From the NCBI RefSeq assembly GCF_017652985.1, contig NZ_JAGGDJ010000020.1:27387-91386 (forward strand): DNA of 64,000 bases, read 5' to 3'. The position numbers and the translations under genes were made by a program. The notes under the pieces were generated by a model. That model was not told the DNA's origin and made no database searches. It saw nothing but the letters and a program-made list of their open reading frames with translations. Below, in pieces: positions 7,346 to 14,096 of this stretch; positions within the stretch are counted from its first letter, which is position 1; each line of letters starts with the position of its first letter. Source of the stretch: Paenibacillus artemisiicola (GTDB lineage Bacteria > Bacillota > Bacilli > Paenibacillales > Paenibacillaceae).

Positions 7346-8383
7346 TCATGGCGTCGTTCCCGCGTTCGCCGCGTCGCCCGCCCCGGTCGCGCCGTCCGTG
7401 CCCGTTCCGGTGCCGGCGGAGCCGTCTTCCACGGGGGTAAGCAAAAGCTTGCGGGAACCGCCGGATTTGTTGCCGTCCTCGATTAATACGCCATCGATCG
7501 TAACGTCGATAAAATCGGCTCTGCCCAGCGAGATATAAATCGGGCCGTCGGCATCGTAAGACGCCGTGTCGCCGTTTTCCATCATTTTGTCAAATACAGT
7601 CTTACCCTTCTTGCCCGGCTTGCTCATCTCGTATATCCCGACCCATGCATGCCCGGTCGACTTCATTTCGATCTTATGCGTTCCCCCGGGAGAAACGTTA
7701 TAATAATCCGTCGTGCCCGACGTCCGATCGAGCGTCAGCGTCGTCGTCGGTGCCGTCGGCGGCGGAGTCGTCTCGCCCTCCGACTGTTGATCCGGCGGCG
7801 TGGCCGAATCCGTACCCGTGCCGTTCGTCCCGCTACCGTTCGAAGCCCCGCCTCCGTTCGTCGATCCGCCGCCCGTCGTCGCGTTGCCCCCGTTGTTCCC
7901 CGAACCCTTTTCCGGATTCGTAGGCGGAGGCGTCGTCTCGTCGGTCATCTTCGTCTGATCCGCCGAATCCACGTTCTCTTTGCTTGGCTGCTTAATGGCG
8001 AAGATATAGACGAGCACGATGATCAGCAGCAGAAACGACCACATGAGCGCCCGAAAGCCCCATCGGCTTATGCGGTCGGACGTATGCGACTGGCCGCCGG
8101 ACCGGCGCGGCCGCTGAACGGGCTCGATCACCGGCTGCTCCGGTACGCTCGACGGAATTTCCTTATTATAGAGACGCAGCACTTCCTCCGCGTCCAGTCC
8201 GACGGATTCGGCATAGTTTTTCACGAATGCGCGTACATAGAAGGAACCGGGAAGCACGCTGTAATTGCCTTCCTCGATGGCTTCAAGATAACGCTTGCGG
8301 ATTTTCGTCAAGTCCTGAATATCGTCCAAGGACAGGCTTCTCTGTTCCCTCGCTTTCTTGAGCAATGCGCCCAAATCCGACAT
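7346..8383 (-). CDS. RodZ-like cytoskeletal/cell-shape protein (YmfM)
   Basis: 345 residues. The N-terminal RodZ-type helix-turn-helix (about 1-70: LKKAREQRSLSLDDIQDLTK, then YVRAFVKNYAESVGL) binds MreB in characterised members. A basic stretch and one membrane segment (about 107-129, ALMWSFLLLIIVLVYIFAI) follow. Next is a low-complexity extracytoplasmic linker rich in Thr, Gly, Asn and Pro (about 145-220). The C-terminal beta domain is DUF4115-like (WVGIYEMSKPGKKGKTVF ... YISLGRADFIDVTIDG). The ATG at 8383 is 7 nt after AAGGAGG. It lies 35 nt downstream of ymfK. YmfM, the B. subtilis homologue, occupies the same place upstream of pgsA. Confidence 0.88.
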   Translation of the reverse strand: MSDLGALLKKAREQRSLSLDDIQDLTKIRKRYLEAIEEGNYSVLPGSFYVRAFVKNYAESVGLDAEEVLRLYNKEIPSSVPEQPVIEPVQRPRRSGGQSHTSDRISRWGFRALMWSFLLLIIVLVYIFAIKQPSKENVDSADQTKMTDETTPPPTNPEKGSGNNGGNATTGGGSTNGGGASNGSGTNGTGTDSATPPDQQSEGETTPPPTAPTTTLTLDRTSGTTDYYNVSPGGTHKIEMKSTGHAWVGIYEMSKPGKKGKTVFDKMMENGDTASYDADGPIYISLGRADFIDVTIDGVLIEDGNKSGGSRKLLLTPVEDGSAGTGTGTDGATGAGDAANAGTTP

Positions 8384-8418
8384 GACCACACCTCCTTATC
8401 ATTATTGGCTCACCGGTA

Positions 8419-9183
8419 TTAAAAATCATTAAAGCCCATCGTTAACGATTCGTACGAAATTTCTTCGTCCGGCGTATTGCGAAGCTCGATGATATAATCG
8501 AAGTCGCTGTATTCGAATGCCGACTCTCTTACGAAAATATCGGGATGCTCGATGACTTTCGTCGAAGGCATCGCCATGATTTCCTGAAGGAGCGCATGAT
8601 GCTTTTCATTGGAACGAATGGTGCTTACGATCCCGTCGATAATAAAAATATTGTTCGGCGTCATTTCCTCTTCGGACAGCTGGCTGCGGACCGTCTGGCG
8701 CAGGAGCGTCGAGGACACGAACGTCCATCGCTTGTTCGAACAGACGCTGCCGGCGATGATGGATTCCGTCTTGCCGACGCGCGGCATGCCCCGCAGGCCG
8801 ATGACCTGATTTCCTTCTCTTTTAAACACCTCGCCCAAAAAGTCAACCAGCAGGCCGAGCTCGTCGCGCGTGAAGCGGAACGTTTTGCGGTCGTCGGAGT
8901 CTCGTTCGATGTAACGCCCGTGCCGGACGGCTAAAATATCGACCAGTTTGGGCTCGCGAAGCTTGAGCACCGTGATATTGTCGACCTTCTGCAGCATGCG
9001 TCCGAGGATTTCGATCTTCTCGTCGTCGTTCGTCTGCAGCAGCATGCCGCGGGTGCGGTTCTCGACCCCGTTGATCGTCAAAATGTTGACTTCGAGCATC
9101 CCGAGCAGCGACGCGATGTCGCCGAGGAGGCCGGGGCGATTCTTATGTATTTTATATTCCATGTACCATTGTTTGAATTCCAT
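8419..9183 (-). CDS. ymfK: YmfK-family protein: ACT domain plus P-loop-like motif (DUF3388)
   Basis: 254 residues, conserved in Bacilli, no established function. The first 80 residues look like an ACT domain (YKIHKNRPGLLGDIASLLGML ... ILTINGVENRTRGMLL). The rest contains a P-loop-like GMPRVGKTES followed by a strand-rich segment (NNIFIIDGIVSTIR) that could be Walker B. The combination suggests a small-molecule-sensing NTPase, but this is inference. The ATG at 9183 is 8 nt after AGAGG. It is cotranscribed with rodZ and follows the ymfJ terminator. Confidence 0.82.
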   Translation of the reverse strand: MEFKQWYMEYKIHKNRPGLLGDIASLLGMLEVNILTINGVENRTRGMLLQTNDDEKIEILGRMLQKVDNITVLKLREPKLVDILAVRHGRYIERDSDDRKTFRFTRDELGLLVDFLGEVFKREGNQVIGLRGMPRVGKTESIIAGSVCSNKRWTFVSSTLLRQTVRSQLSEEEMTPNNIFIIDGIVSTIRSNEKHHALLQEIMAMPSTKVIEHPDIFVRESAFEYSDFDYIIELRNTPDEEISYESLTMGFNDF

Positions 9184-9297
9184 CGGAGGCACCTCTGCTG
9201 AAAGGATGAAGTTCTTCGGAAGCTTCTTATCGATATGAGAGCAAACCCGTCCGCTGTAGCGCGTTCGAGCTATGAATATTTATGCTTTAAAAAGTTT

Positions 9298-9326
9298 ATT
9301 CTACAATATTCGTCAAATTCCTGCAA
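9298..9326 (-). promoter_or_regulatory. Promoter of ymfK-rodZ, overlapping sigma-A and sigma-H matches
   Basis: Sigma-A reading: TTGCAG (9321-9326), 17 nt, TAGAAT (9298-9303). The same DNA fits sigma-H: GCAGGAATT (9316-9324), 11 nt, GTAGAAT (9298-9304). About 115 nt of leader precedes ymfK. Confidence 0.45.
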
Positions 9327-9343
9327 CAGGCAGCGAACATTAC

Positions 9344-9372
9344 AGAAAAGCCTCCGCTGGGGAGGCTTTTCT
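9344..9372 (-). terminator. Terminator of ymfJ
   Basis: Perfect 12-bp stem AGAAAAGCCTCC/GGAGGCTTTTCT with a 5-nt loop. The T-run is within the stem, so it may work in both directions. Confidence 0.8.
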
Positions 9373-9381
9373 CGTGGGCGT

Positions 9382-9633
9382 TTACGAATGTTGGACGAGC
9401 TTGACCATCAAGCCTGCGATCGTTTTGCGTTCCGATTCATCGCCGACATCCCACAATTGCTTGAGCGTACGCTGCTCTTCGTTCTTCGGATCGACCTTCT
9501 CATCCAGGAAGGAGCCGATCTCGTAAGCGAGGTTGGAAATCGTGTCTTCGTTCAACCCCATGCTTTTTGCTTGCTCGACGCGGTCAGATAAAAACTCTTT
9601 CCAGGTACCGAAGTTAGAAAGGACTGTTGCCAT
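9382..9633 (-). CDS. ymfJ: YmfJ family protein (DUF3243)
   Basis: Small 83-residue alpha-helical protein. Conserved features include WKEFLSDRVEQAKSMGLNED and SFLDEKVDPKNEEQR. It is the size and sequence type of YmfJ of B. subtilis, a DUF3243 protein of unknown function. It has no signal peptide, membrane segment or recognisable catalytic motif. AAAGGAGGAAG lies just upstream of the ATG. It stands between ymfI and ymfK, as in B. subtilis. Confidence 0.85.
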   Translation of the reverse strand: MATVLSNFGTWKEFLSDRVEQAKSMGLNEDTISNLAYEIGSFLDEKVDPKNEEQRTLKQLWDVGDESERKTIAGLMVKLVQHS

Positions 9634-9758
9634 TGATGAACTTCCTCCTTTGCGTGTTGGCTGTTGATCAGCAACAACCGTATTGTTCGCGCAAGGAGCG
9701 ACATTTATTCTTCACCGGACGGGTCGTCCGATTTTTTTCCGAAGATAAGGCCATCCGG

Positions 9759-10508
9759 TCAGGTCAACCAGCCGCCGTTCGGGCTGATGATCTGGCCGGT
9801 GATATAAGCGGATTCCGGCAATGCCAAAAAGTACACAAGCGAAGCGATTTCTTCCGGCTGCGCGAAGCGGCCGACCGGAATTTCGGATTCGAGCGCCACC
9901 TTCTCGGCGGCGTCCAGGTTGTCCAGCATGACGGTATCGACCGCCCCCGGCGCGACCGCGTTCACGGTTACGCCCGACGGCGCGAGCTCTTTGGCAAGCG
10001 CTTTAGTAAAAGCGTTCATGCCGCCTTTGCTGGTGGAATACAGCACTTCGCACGAAGCGCCCGATATGCCCCAAATCGACGATACGTTGATGATCCGGCC
10101 GAAACGCTGCCCGATCATGGCCGGCATGAACAGCTGCGTGCACAAGAACATGCCTTTCAAATTCACGTTCATGACTTCGTCCCAATCGTCGTCGGTCACG
10201 TCCGCAAGCATGCTGTAATGGGCGACGCCCGCGTTATTCACGACGATATCGGGCACCATGCCGCGCTGCTCCAGCTTCTCGCGCATCCGCAGCAGCTGTT
10301 CCCGCGAACGGACGTCCGCGGATACGGTCAGCACGTTGGCCGCCCCGAGCCGCATGCAGCTGCGAGCGGTCTCGTTCGCAGCCTCATGCGCCTGATTGTA
10401 GTGAATGACGACGTTCATGTTCTCCACCGCGAATCGGCGCGCGATTGCGGCGCCGATGCCGCGGCTTCCCCCGGTCACGAGAACGGTCATTTCCTTTAAC
10501 GTTTTCAA
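9759..10508 (-). CDS. ymfI: Short-chain dehydrogenase YmfI, EF-P 5-aminopentanone reductase type
   Basis: 249-residue classical SDR. It has the cofactor motif TGGSRGIG (near 13-20), NNAG, catalytic Ser in INVSSIWG, and YSTSK containing the Tyr-x3-Lys pair. By position next to ymfF/ymfH it corresponds to B. subtilis YmfI, reported to reduce 5-aminopentanone on elongation factor P. FabG-like function cannot be excluded from sequence alone. The start is TTG 10508, which overlaps the ymfH stop by 4 nt (TTGA), with AAGGAAG inside ymfH as ribosome site. Confidence 0.88.
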   Translation of the reverse strand: MKTLKEMTVLVTGGSRGIGAAIARRFAVENMNVVIHYNQAHEAANETARSCMRLGAANVLTVSADVRSREQLLRMREKLEQRGMVPDIVVNNAGVAHYSMLADVTDDDWDEVMNVNLKGMFLCTQLFMPAMIGQRFGRIINVSSIWGISGASCEVLYSTSKGGMNAFTKALAKELAPSGVTVNAVAPGAVDTVMLDNLDAAEKVALESEIPVGRFAQPEEIASLVYFLALPESAYITGQIISPNGGWLT

Positions 10509-11791
10509 GCTTCTTCCTTGGCTACGATCGATACCGCCATCCGGTCCCAGTTGAAGTGGCTGCGCAGACGCGCGTTGGCTTCGTCGAGCGTGATGCTTTC
10601 ATAGACCGGCAGCAGCTTGAACAAATCCGCCCCGCGGAAACGGTAACGCGTAAATTCGCTTGCAATCGCTTCGGGGGAGTTCAGCATGCGCAAGTAACCG
10701 CCGATTTTTTTACGTTTCGTACGTTCGAACGCATCGACGTCGAGCCCTTTCGCCTGCGCGGCTTCGATCGCTTGGCGCAGCCTGCGCAGCAGCTCGTCGG
10801 GATCGCGAGATTCCCCGCCGACGACGGAGAACGCGTAGTCCTCGCTGCTGTTGAATTCATGGCCGAACGAATCCGTGATCAGCGTGTCGTCGTACAGCGC
10901 GTGATAAATCGGCGAGCTGGACCCGAGCAGCGCTTCGAGCATAAGCTTCGTCGTCAGTTCCGTGCGCAGCAGCTCCTCCGGATCGGACGCACCGCCGCGC
11001 TCCTTGAAGCCGATCATGACCTTCGGCATGGAGACGGGGAGCGTCGTCTTCTTGAGCGGAATTTTCACGGTATCCGGCTCGGGATCGAAGTAGCGGGTAA
11101 TCTCGTCCTGCCGCTCGAACGGCTTGCGCGCCTGATTGTCGCGTACGAGCTTCATGACCGCTTCGGGTTTCACGCCGCCGACGACGAACAGAAACATGTT
11201 GGACGGATGGTAAAACGTTTCGTAGCAGCGATAAAGCGTTTCTTTGTCGATCTGATAGATGGACTCCACCGTGCCGGCGATGTCGATGTGGATCGGGTGC
11301 TTATGGTACAGCGCGTCGATCACGCCGAAGTACACGCGCCAGTCCGCGTTGTCGCGGTACATGTTGATCTCTTGCTCGATGATGCCCTTTTCCTTCTGGA
11401 CGTTCTCGTCCGTGAAGTAAGGATGCTGCACGAAATCGATCAGCGTCTCCAAATTCGCTTCGATCTGCTCCGTCGCCGAAAACAAATAGACGGTGCGGTC
11501 GAAACTGGTGAACGCATTAGCAGACGCGCCTTGGGACGCAAAGGTTGCAAAAATATCGCCCGTCGGCTCCTCGAACATTTTATGTTCCAGGAAATGCGCG
11601 ATGCCGTCGGGAACCGAGACCGGTTCTTGATCGCCGACCGCGAACCGGTTGTCGACGGATCCGTATTTCGTCGAGAAGGTCGCGTACGTTTTGCTGAAGC
11701 CTTCCTTCGGAAGCACGACGACCTCGAGCCCGTTTGGCATGACTTCGCGGTATAACGTCTCTTGAACGCCCGGGTAGGCTAACGTTTCCAT
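10505..11791 (-). CDS. ymfH: M16 zinc peptidase YmfH, catalytic subunit
   Basis: 428-residue pitrilysin/insulinase-type peptidase. The inverted zinc motif HxxEH is present as HFLEH near residue 67, and the usual distal Glu lies in the following EQIEANLETL region. The second half carries the M16_C domain (ETLYRCYETFYHPSNMFLFVVGG). It pairs with YmfF, which lacks the metal motif, so the two may form an alpha/beta-type heterodimer. The ribosome site AAGGAGG lies in the last codons of ymfF, 5 nt from the ymfH ATG. Confidence 0.92.
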   Translation of the reverse strand: METLAYPGVQETLYREVMPNGLEVVVLPKEGFSKTYATFSTKYGSVDNRFAVGDQEPVSVPDGIAHFLEHKMFEEPTGDIFATFASQGASANAFTSFDRTVYLFSATEQIEANLETLIDFVQHPYFTDENVQKEKGIIEQEINMYRDNADWRVYFGVIDALYHKHPIHIDIAGTVESIYQIDKETLYRCYETFYHPSNMFLFVVGGVKPEAVMKLVRDNQARKPFERQDEITRYFDPEPDTVKIPLKKTTLPVSMPKVMIGFKERGGASDPEELLRTELTTKLMLEALLGSSSPIYHALYDDTLITDSFGHEFNSSEDYAFSVVGGESRDPDELLRRLRQAIEAAQAKGLDVDAFERTKRKKIGGYLRMLNSPEAIASEFTRYRFRGADLFKLLPVYESITLDEANARLRSHFNWDRMAVSIVAKEEA

Positions 11792-11796
11792 TGGCT

Positions 11797-13077
11797 TCAG
11801 CCCTCCTTATTGTCGCGCAGGAAATAGATCGTGTCGAGCTCGGCTTTGCGCGCGACGGCCGCGATCTGTTCCGGCGTGACCGCCTGTACTTCCTGCAGCA
11901 GCTGCATCGCCGAACGCTCGCGCTTCGACAGGACGGCGTTGAAGTCGAACCCGATCATCTCGTTCGCGGAATCCTGCAATTCGCGCAAATGATTGGCGAT
12001 CATCGCCTTCGTCTGGCTCATTTCCAACTCGCTGTACGAGCCGCTGCGCATTTGCTCCAGCTGCTCCTGAATGATCGTCTTGGCCTTCTCATAGTTGCCG
12101 ATTTCGATGCCGGATTGAATCGTGCAAATGCCTTTATGTCCATCAAGCCGCGAAGCCGCGTAATAGGCCAAGCTGGCTTTCTCGCGAACGTTGAGAAACA
12201 GCTTGGAGTGCGGATAGCCGCCTAAAATGCCGTTATACATCAGCGCTGCCGGATAGTCGTCGTCGCCGTATCCCGTATTGATTCGCAGCCCCAAGTTCAA
12301 CTTGCCTTGGGTCACGTCCATCCGTTCGACGACGTTCTGGACTTCCTTCACCGGCTTGCTTGCCGAGGAGACGCCGTAGTCGGCCGGCTCGCCCGCGTTG
12401 TGGCGGAAGGCTTCCGCGACCAGCGCTTTCACCTCGTCCAACGTCGTATCGCCGACGACGTACAAATCGAACGCCGCCGTCGCCAACCAATCCCGATACG
12501 CTTTCGTCACGGATGCCGGCGTGATCGCGTCGATGTCCTCCATCCGCCCGAGCGGGTGCAGCCTGTACGGTTCATCCGCGCACATCACTTCCAGGCAGCG
12601 CTCGGCCGCATACCGGATTTTATCGTTAATGATCGCTTCGAGCCGCTTGCGCAGGGTGTCCTTCTCCGCCTCGACGTATTTGGGACGCAGGACGCCGTTA
12701 TCCGTGACGGGGTCCGTGACCACTTCGCCGAGCAATTGGAGCGATGCCGCGAGCAGCGGCCGGTCGGACGACACGAAGCGGTCATTGATGACGTCCATGC
12801 GGAATTGCACGATCTGCGAATCCCCGCGCTTGTAGACGTCGAAACCGAAGCCGGCGCCGTACAGGTCGTCGAGCCGTTCGCGGAACGCGATCGTTTCCGG
12901 CGTGGAAGCGGTGCCTCTGCGCAGCACGAAAGGAATCAGCGCGGCCGAAGTGACCGTCGATTCATGAAGCGGCAAACCCGCGTATAGGGAGATTGAAAAG
13001 GTTTTGAAACGCTGCGTCGGCAATACATGCAGTCGAATTCGGTTCAGCTGTCCTCGTTGAAATGGCGAGTTGCTCAC
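11797..13077 (-). CDS. ymfF: M16-fold protein YmfF, non-catalytic
   Basis: 426 residues with the M16 fold (RFKTFSISLYAGLPLHE ... VTKAYRDWLATAAFDLYVVGDT; LNLGLRINTGYGDDDYPAALMYNGILGG). Where YmfH has HFLEH, this protein reads SAALIPFVLRRGT, so neither zinc-binding His nor the catalytic Glu is present. It is therefore probably a structural or regulatory partner of YmfH. GTG start at 13077, 8 nt after AAGGGGA. It is first in the ymfF-ymfH-ymfI unit. B. subtilis YmfF is the positional homologue. Confidence 0.88.
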   Translation of the reverse strand: MSNSPFQRGQLNRIRLHVLPTQRFKTFSISLYAGLPLHESTVTSAALIPFVLRRGTASTPETIAFRERLDDLYGAGFGFDVYKRGDSQIVQFRMDVINDRFVSSDRPLLAASLQLLGEVVTDPVTDNGVLRPKYVEAEKDTLRKRLEAIINDKIRYAAERCLEVMCADEPYRLHPLGRMEDIDAITPASVTKAYRDWLATAAFDLYVVGDTTLDEVKALVAEAFRHNAGEPADYGVSSASKPVKEVQNVVERMDVTQGKLNLGLRINTGYGDDDYPAALMYNGILGGYPHSKLFLNVREKASLAYYAASRLDGHKGICTIQSGIEIGNYEKAKTIIQEQLEQMRSGSYSELEMSQTKAMIANHLRELQDSANEMIGFDFNAVLSKRERSAMQLLQEVQAVTPEQIAAVARKAELDTIYFLRDNKEG

Positions 13078-13156
13078 GCCTCACGTCCCCTTCCGCTCAA
13101 GTGGTATAAAGCCAATCTATTCCAATTCTCAGAGATCTATTCCATTCTACCCGATG

Positions 13157-13198
13157 CGAAAAGGAAGAAGCAACCCGCGTCTTCGTGCGGGCTGCTTC
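13157..13198 (-). terminator. Terminator of sleB
   Basis: 12-bp stem GAAGCAGCCCGC/GCGGGTTGCTTC (one G-T pair), followed by TTCCTTTT. The remaining intergenic sequence to ymfF (13078-13156) shows no clear promoter. Confidence 0.65.
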
Positions 13199-13206
13199 AG
13201 CCGACT

Positions 13207-13998
13207 CTACATGCAGAAAATGTGTTTTCCGATGGTTTTGACCTGCGGACGGGTCCAGATCCACTTGGACGTCGCCGTCTCGGGGTTAAAATAGTAGAGG
13301 CAGCCGCCCGTCGGATCCATGCCGTTCAGCGCGTCCTGAACGGCCTGAGCCGCTTTCTCGTTCGGGGTCAGCCAAATCTGGCCGTCGGCGACCGCCGTGA
13401 ACGCGCCTGGCTGGAAGATCACGCCGGACACCGTATTCGGGAAGCTCGGCGATTTCACCCGGTTCAGGATAACCGCCGCCACCGCGACCTGCCCGATATA
13501 GGGCTCGCCGCGGGACTCGCCATACACGGCGTTCGCCATCAGCTTCAGATCGTTCGCGGACAATCCGAGCGAGTTGGATTTCGTGACGTCCGACCCTGCG
13601 TTGTCGCTTTGATTGCCGCCGGCTCCCGCTCCCGCGTTGCCACCGCCGCTTTCGGCCGTGTCCGCCTCCGAGGGCGCCCAATTCTTGGTCGCCTCCCACA
13701 GCTTCAGCTTCGTCTTGGCGCCGACGACGCCGTCGGACTTAAGCCCGAATTTCCATTGAAACCAGGTAACGGCGTTTTTCGTGGAGGAGCCGAACACCCC
13801 GTCTACCTTGCCGTCGAAATAACCGAGGAATTTCAGCCGTCCCTGCAGCTCTTTGACGTCTTTGCCCGACGATCCGACCTTGAGGGTAGCGCTGCTGAAC
13901 GTTTCCGCCGATTTGCCGAAGTGGGCGTTCTTAAGCGAGAATGCCCCGAACAACAGAAGGACGATGACGATGGTCACCGTAATTAAACGATTTCTCAT
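13207..13998 (-). CDS. sleB: Spore cortex-lytic enzyme, SleB type
   Basis: 263 residues: a signal/anchor helix (about 4-22), a PG_binding_1 domain (about 40-105, KVGSSGKDVKELQGRLKFLG), a Gly/Asn/Ser linker, and a C-terminal hydrolase_2 (SleB/CwlJ) domain. The catalytic Glu is in NAVYGESRGE; AVAAVILNRVKSPSFPNTVSGV is highly characteristic. SleB is a germination lytic transglycosylase of the cortex, exported into the forespore membrane space. CwlJ-like enzymes lack the PG-binding domain, so SleB is preferred. The ATG at 13998 has AAAGGCAG upstream. A candidate sigma-G promoter lies 58 nt upstream. Confidence 0.92.
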   Translation of the reverse strand: MRNRLITVTIVIVLLLFGAFSLKNAHFGKSAETFSSATLKVGSSGKDVKELQGRLKFLGYFDGKVDGVFGSSTKNAVTWFQWKFGLKSDGVVGAKTKLKLWEATKNWAPSEADTAESGGGNAGAGAGGNQSDNAGSDVTKSNSLGLSANDLKLMANAVYGESRGEPYIGQVAVAAVILNRVKSPSFPNTVSGVIFQPGAFTAVADGQIWLTPNEKAAQAVQDALNGMDPTGGCLYYFNPETATSKWIWTRPQVKTIGKHIFCM

Positions 13999-14055
13999 CT
14001 TGGAATCTGCCTTTCTCTTGCAAATGTTTTCGCAAAGCAAGCCGAAGCATATTCC

Positions 14056-14085
14056 TATTATGAGAAATCGAGGGAACAACTATGC
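14056..14085 (-). promoter_or_regulatory. Candidate sigma-G promoter of sleB
   Basis: GCATA (14081-14085), 18-nt spacer, CATAATA (14056-14062) match the sigma-G consensus GMATR-N17/18-CATNMTA fully. SleB is a forespore product in Bacillus. Confidence 0.65.
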
Positions 14086-14096
14086 ATGATGCCGAA

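Noticed and set aside
9717..9738. Plus-strand terminator-like CGGAC/GTCCG with T7
   Set aside because: No plus-strand transcript to end, short stem; it is the wrong way round for ymfJ.
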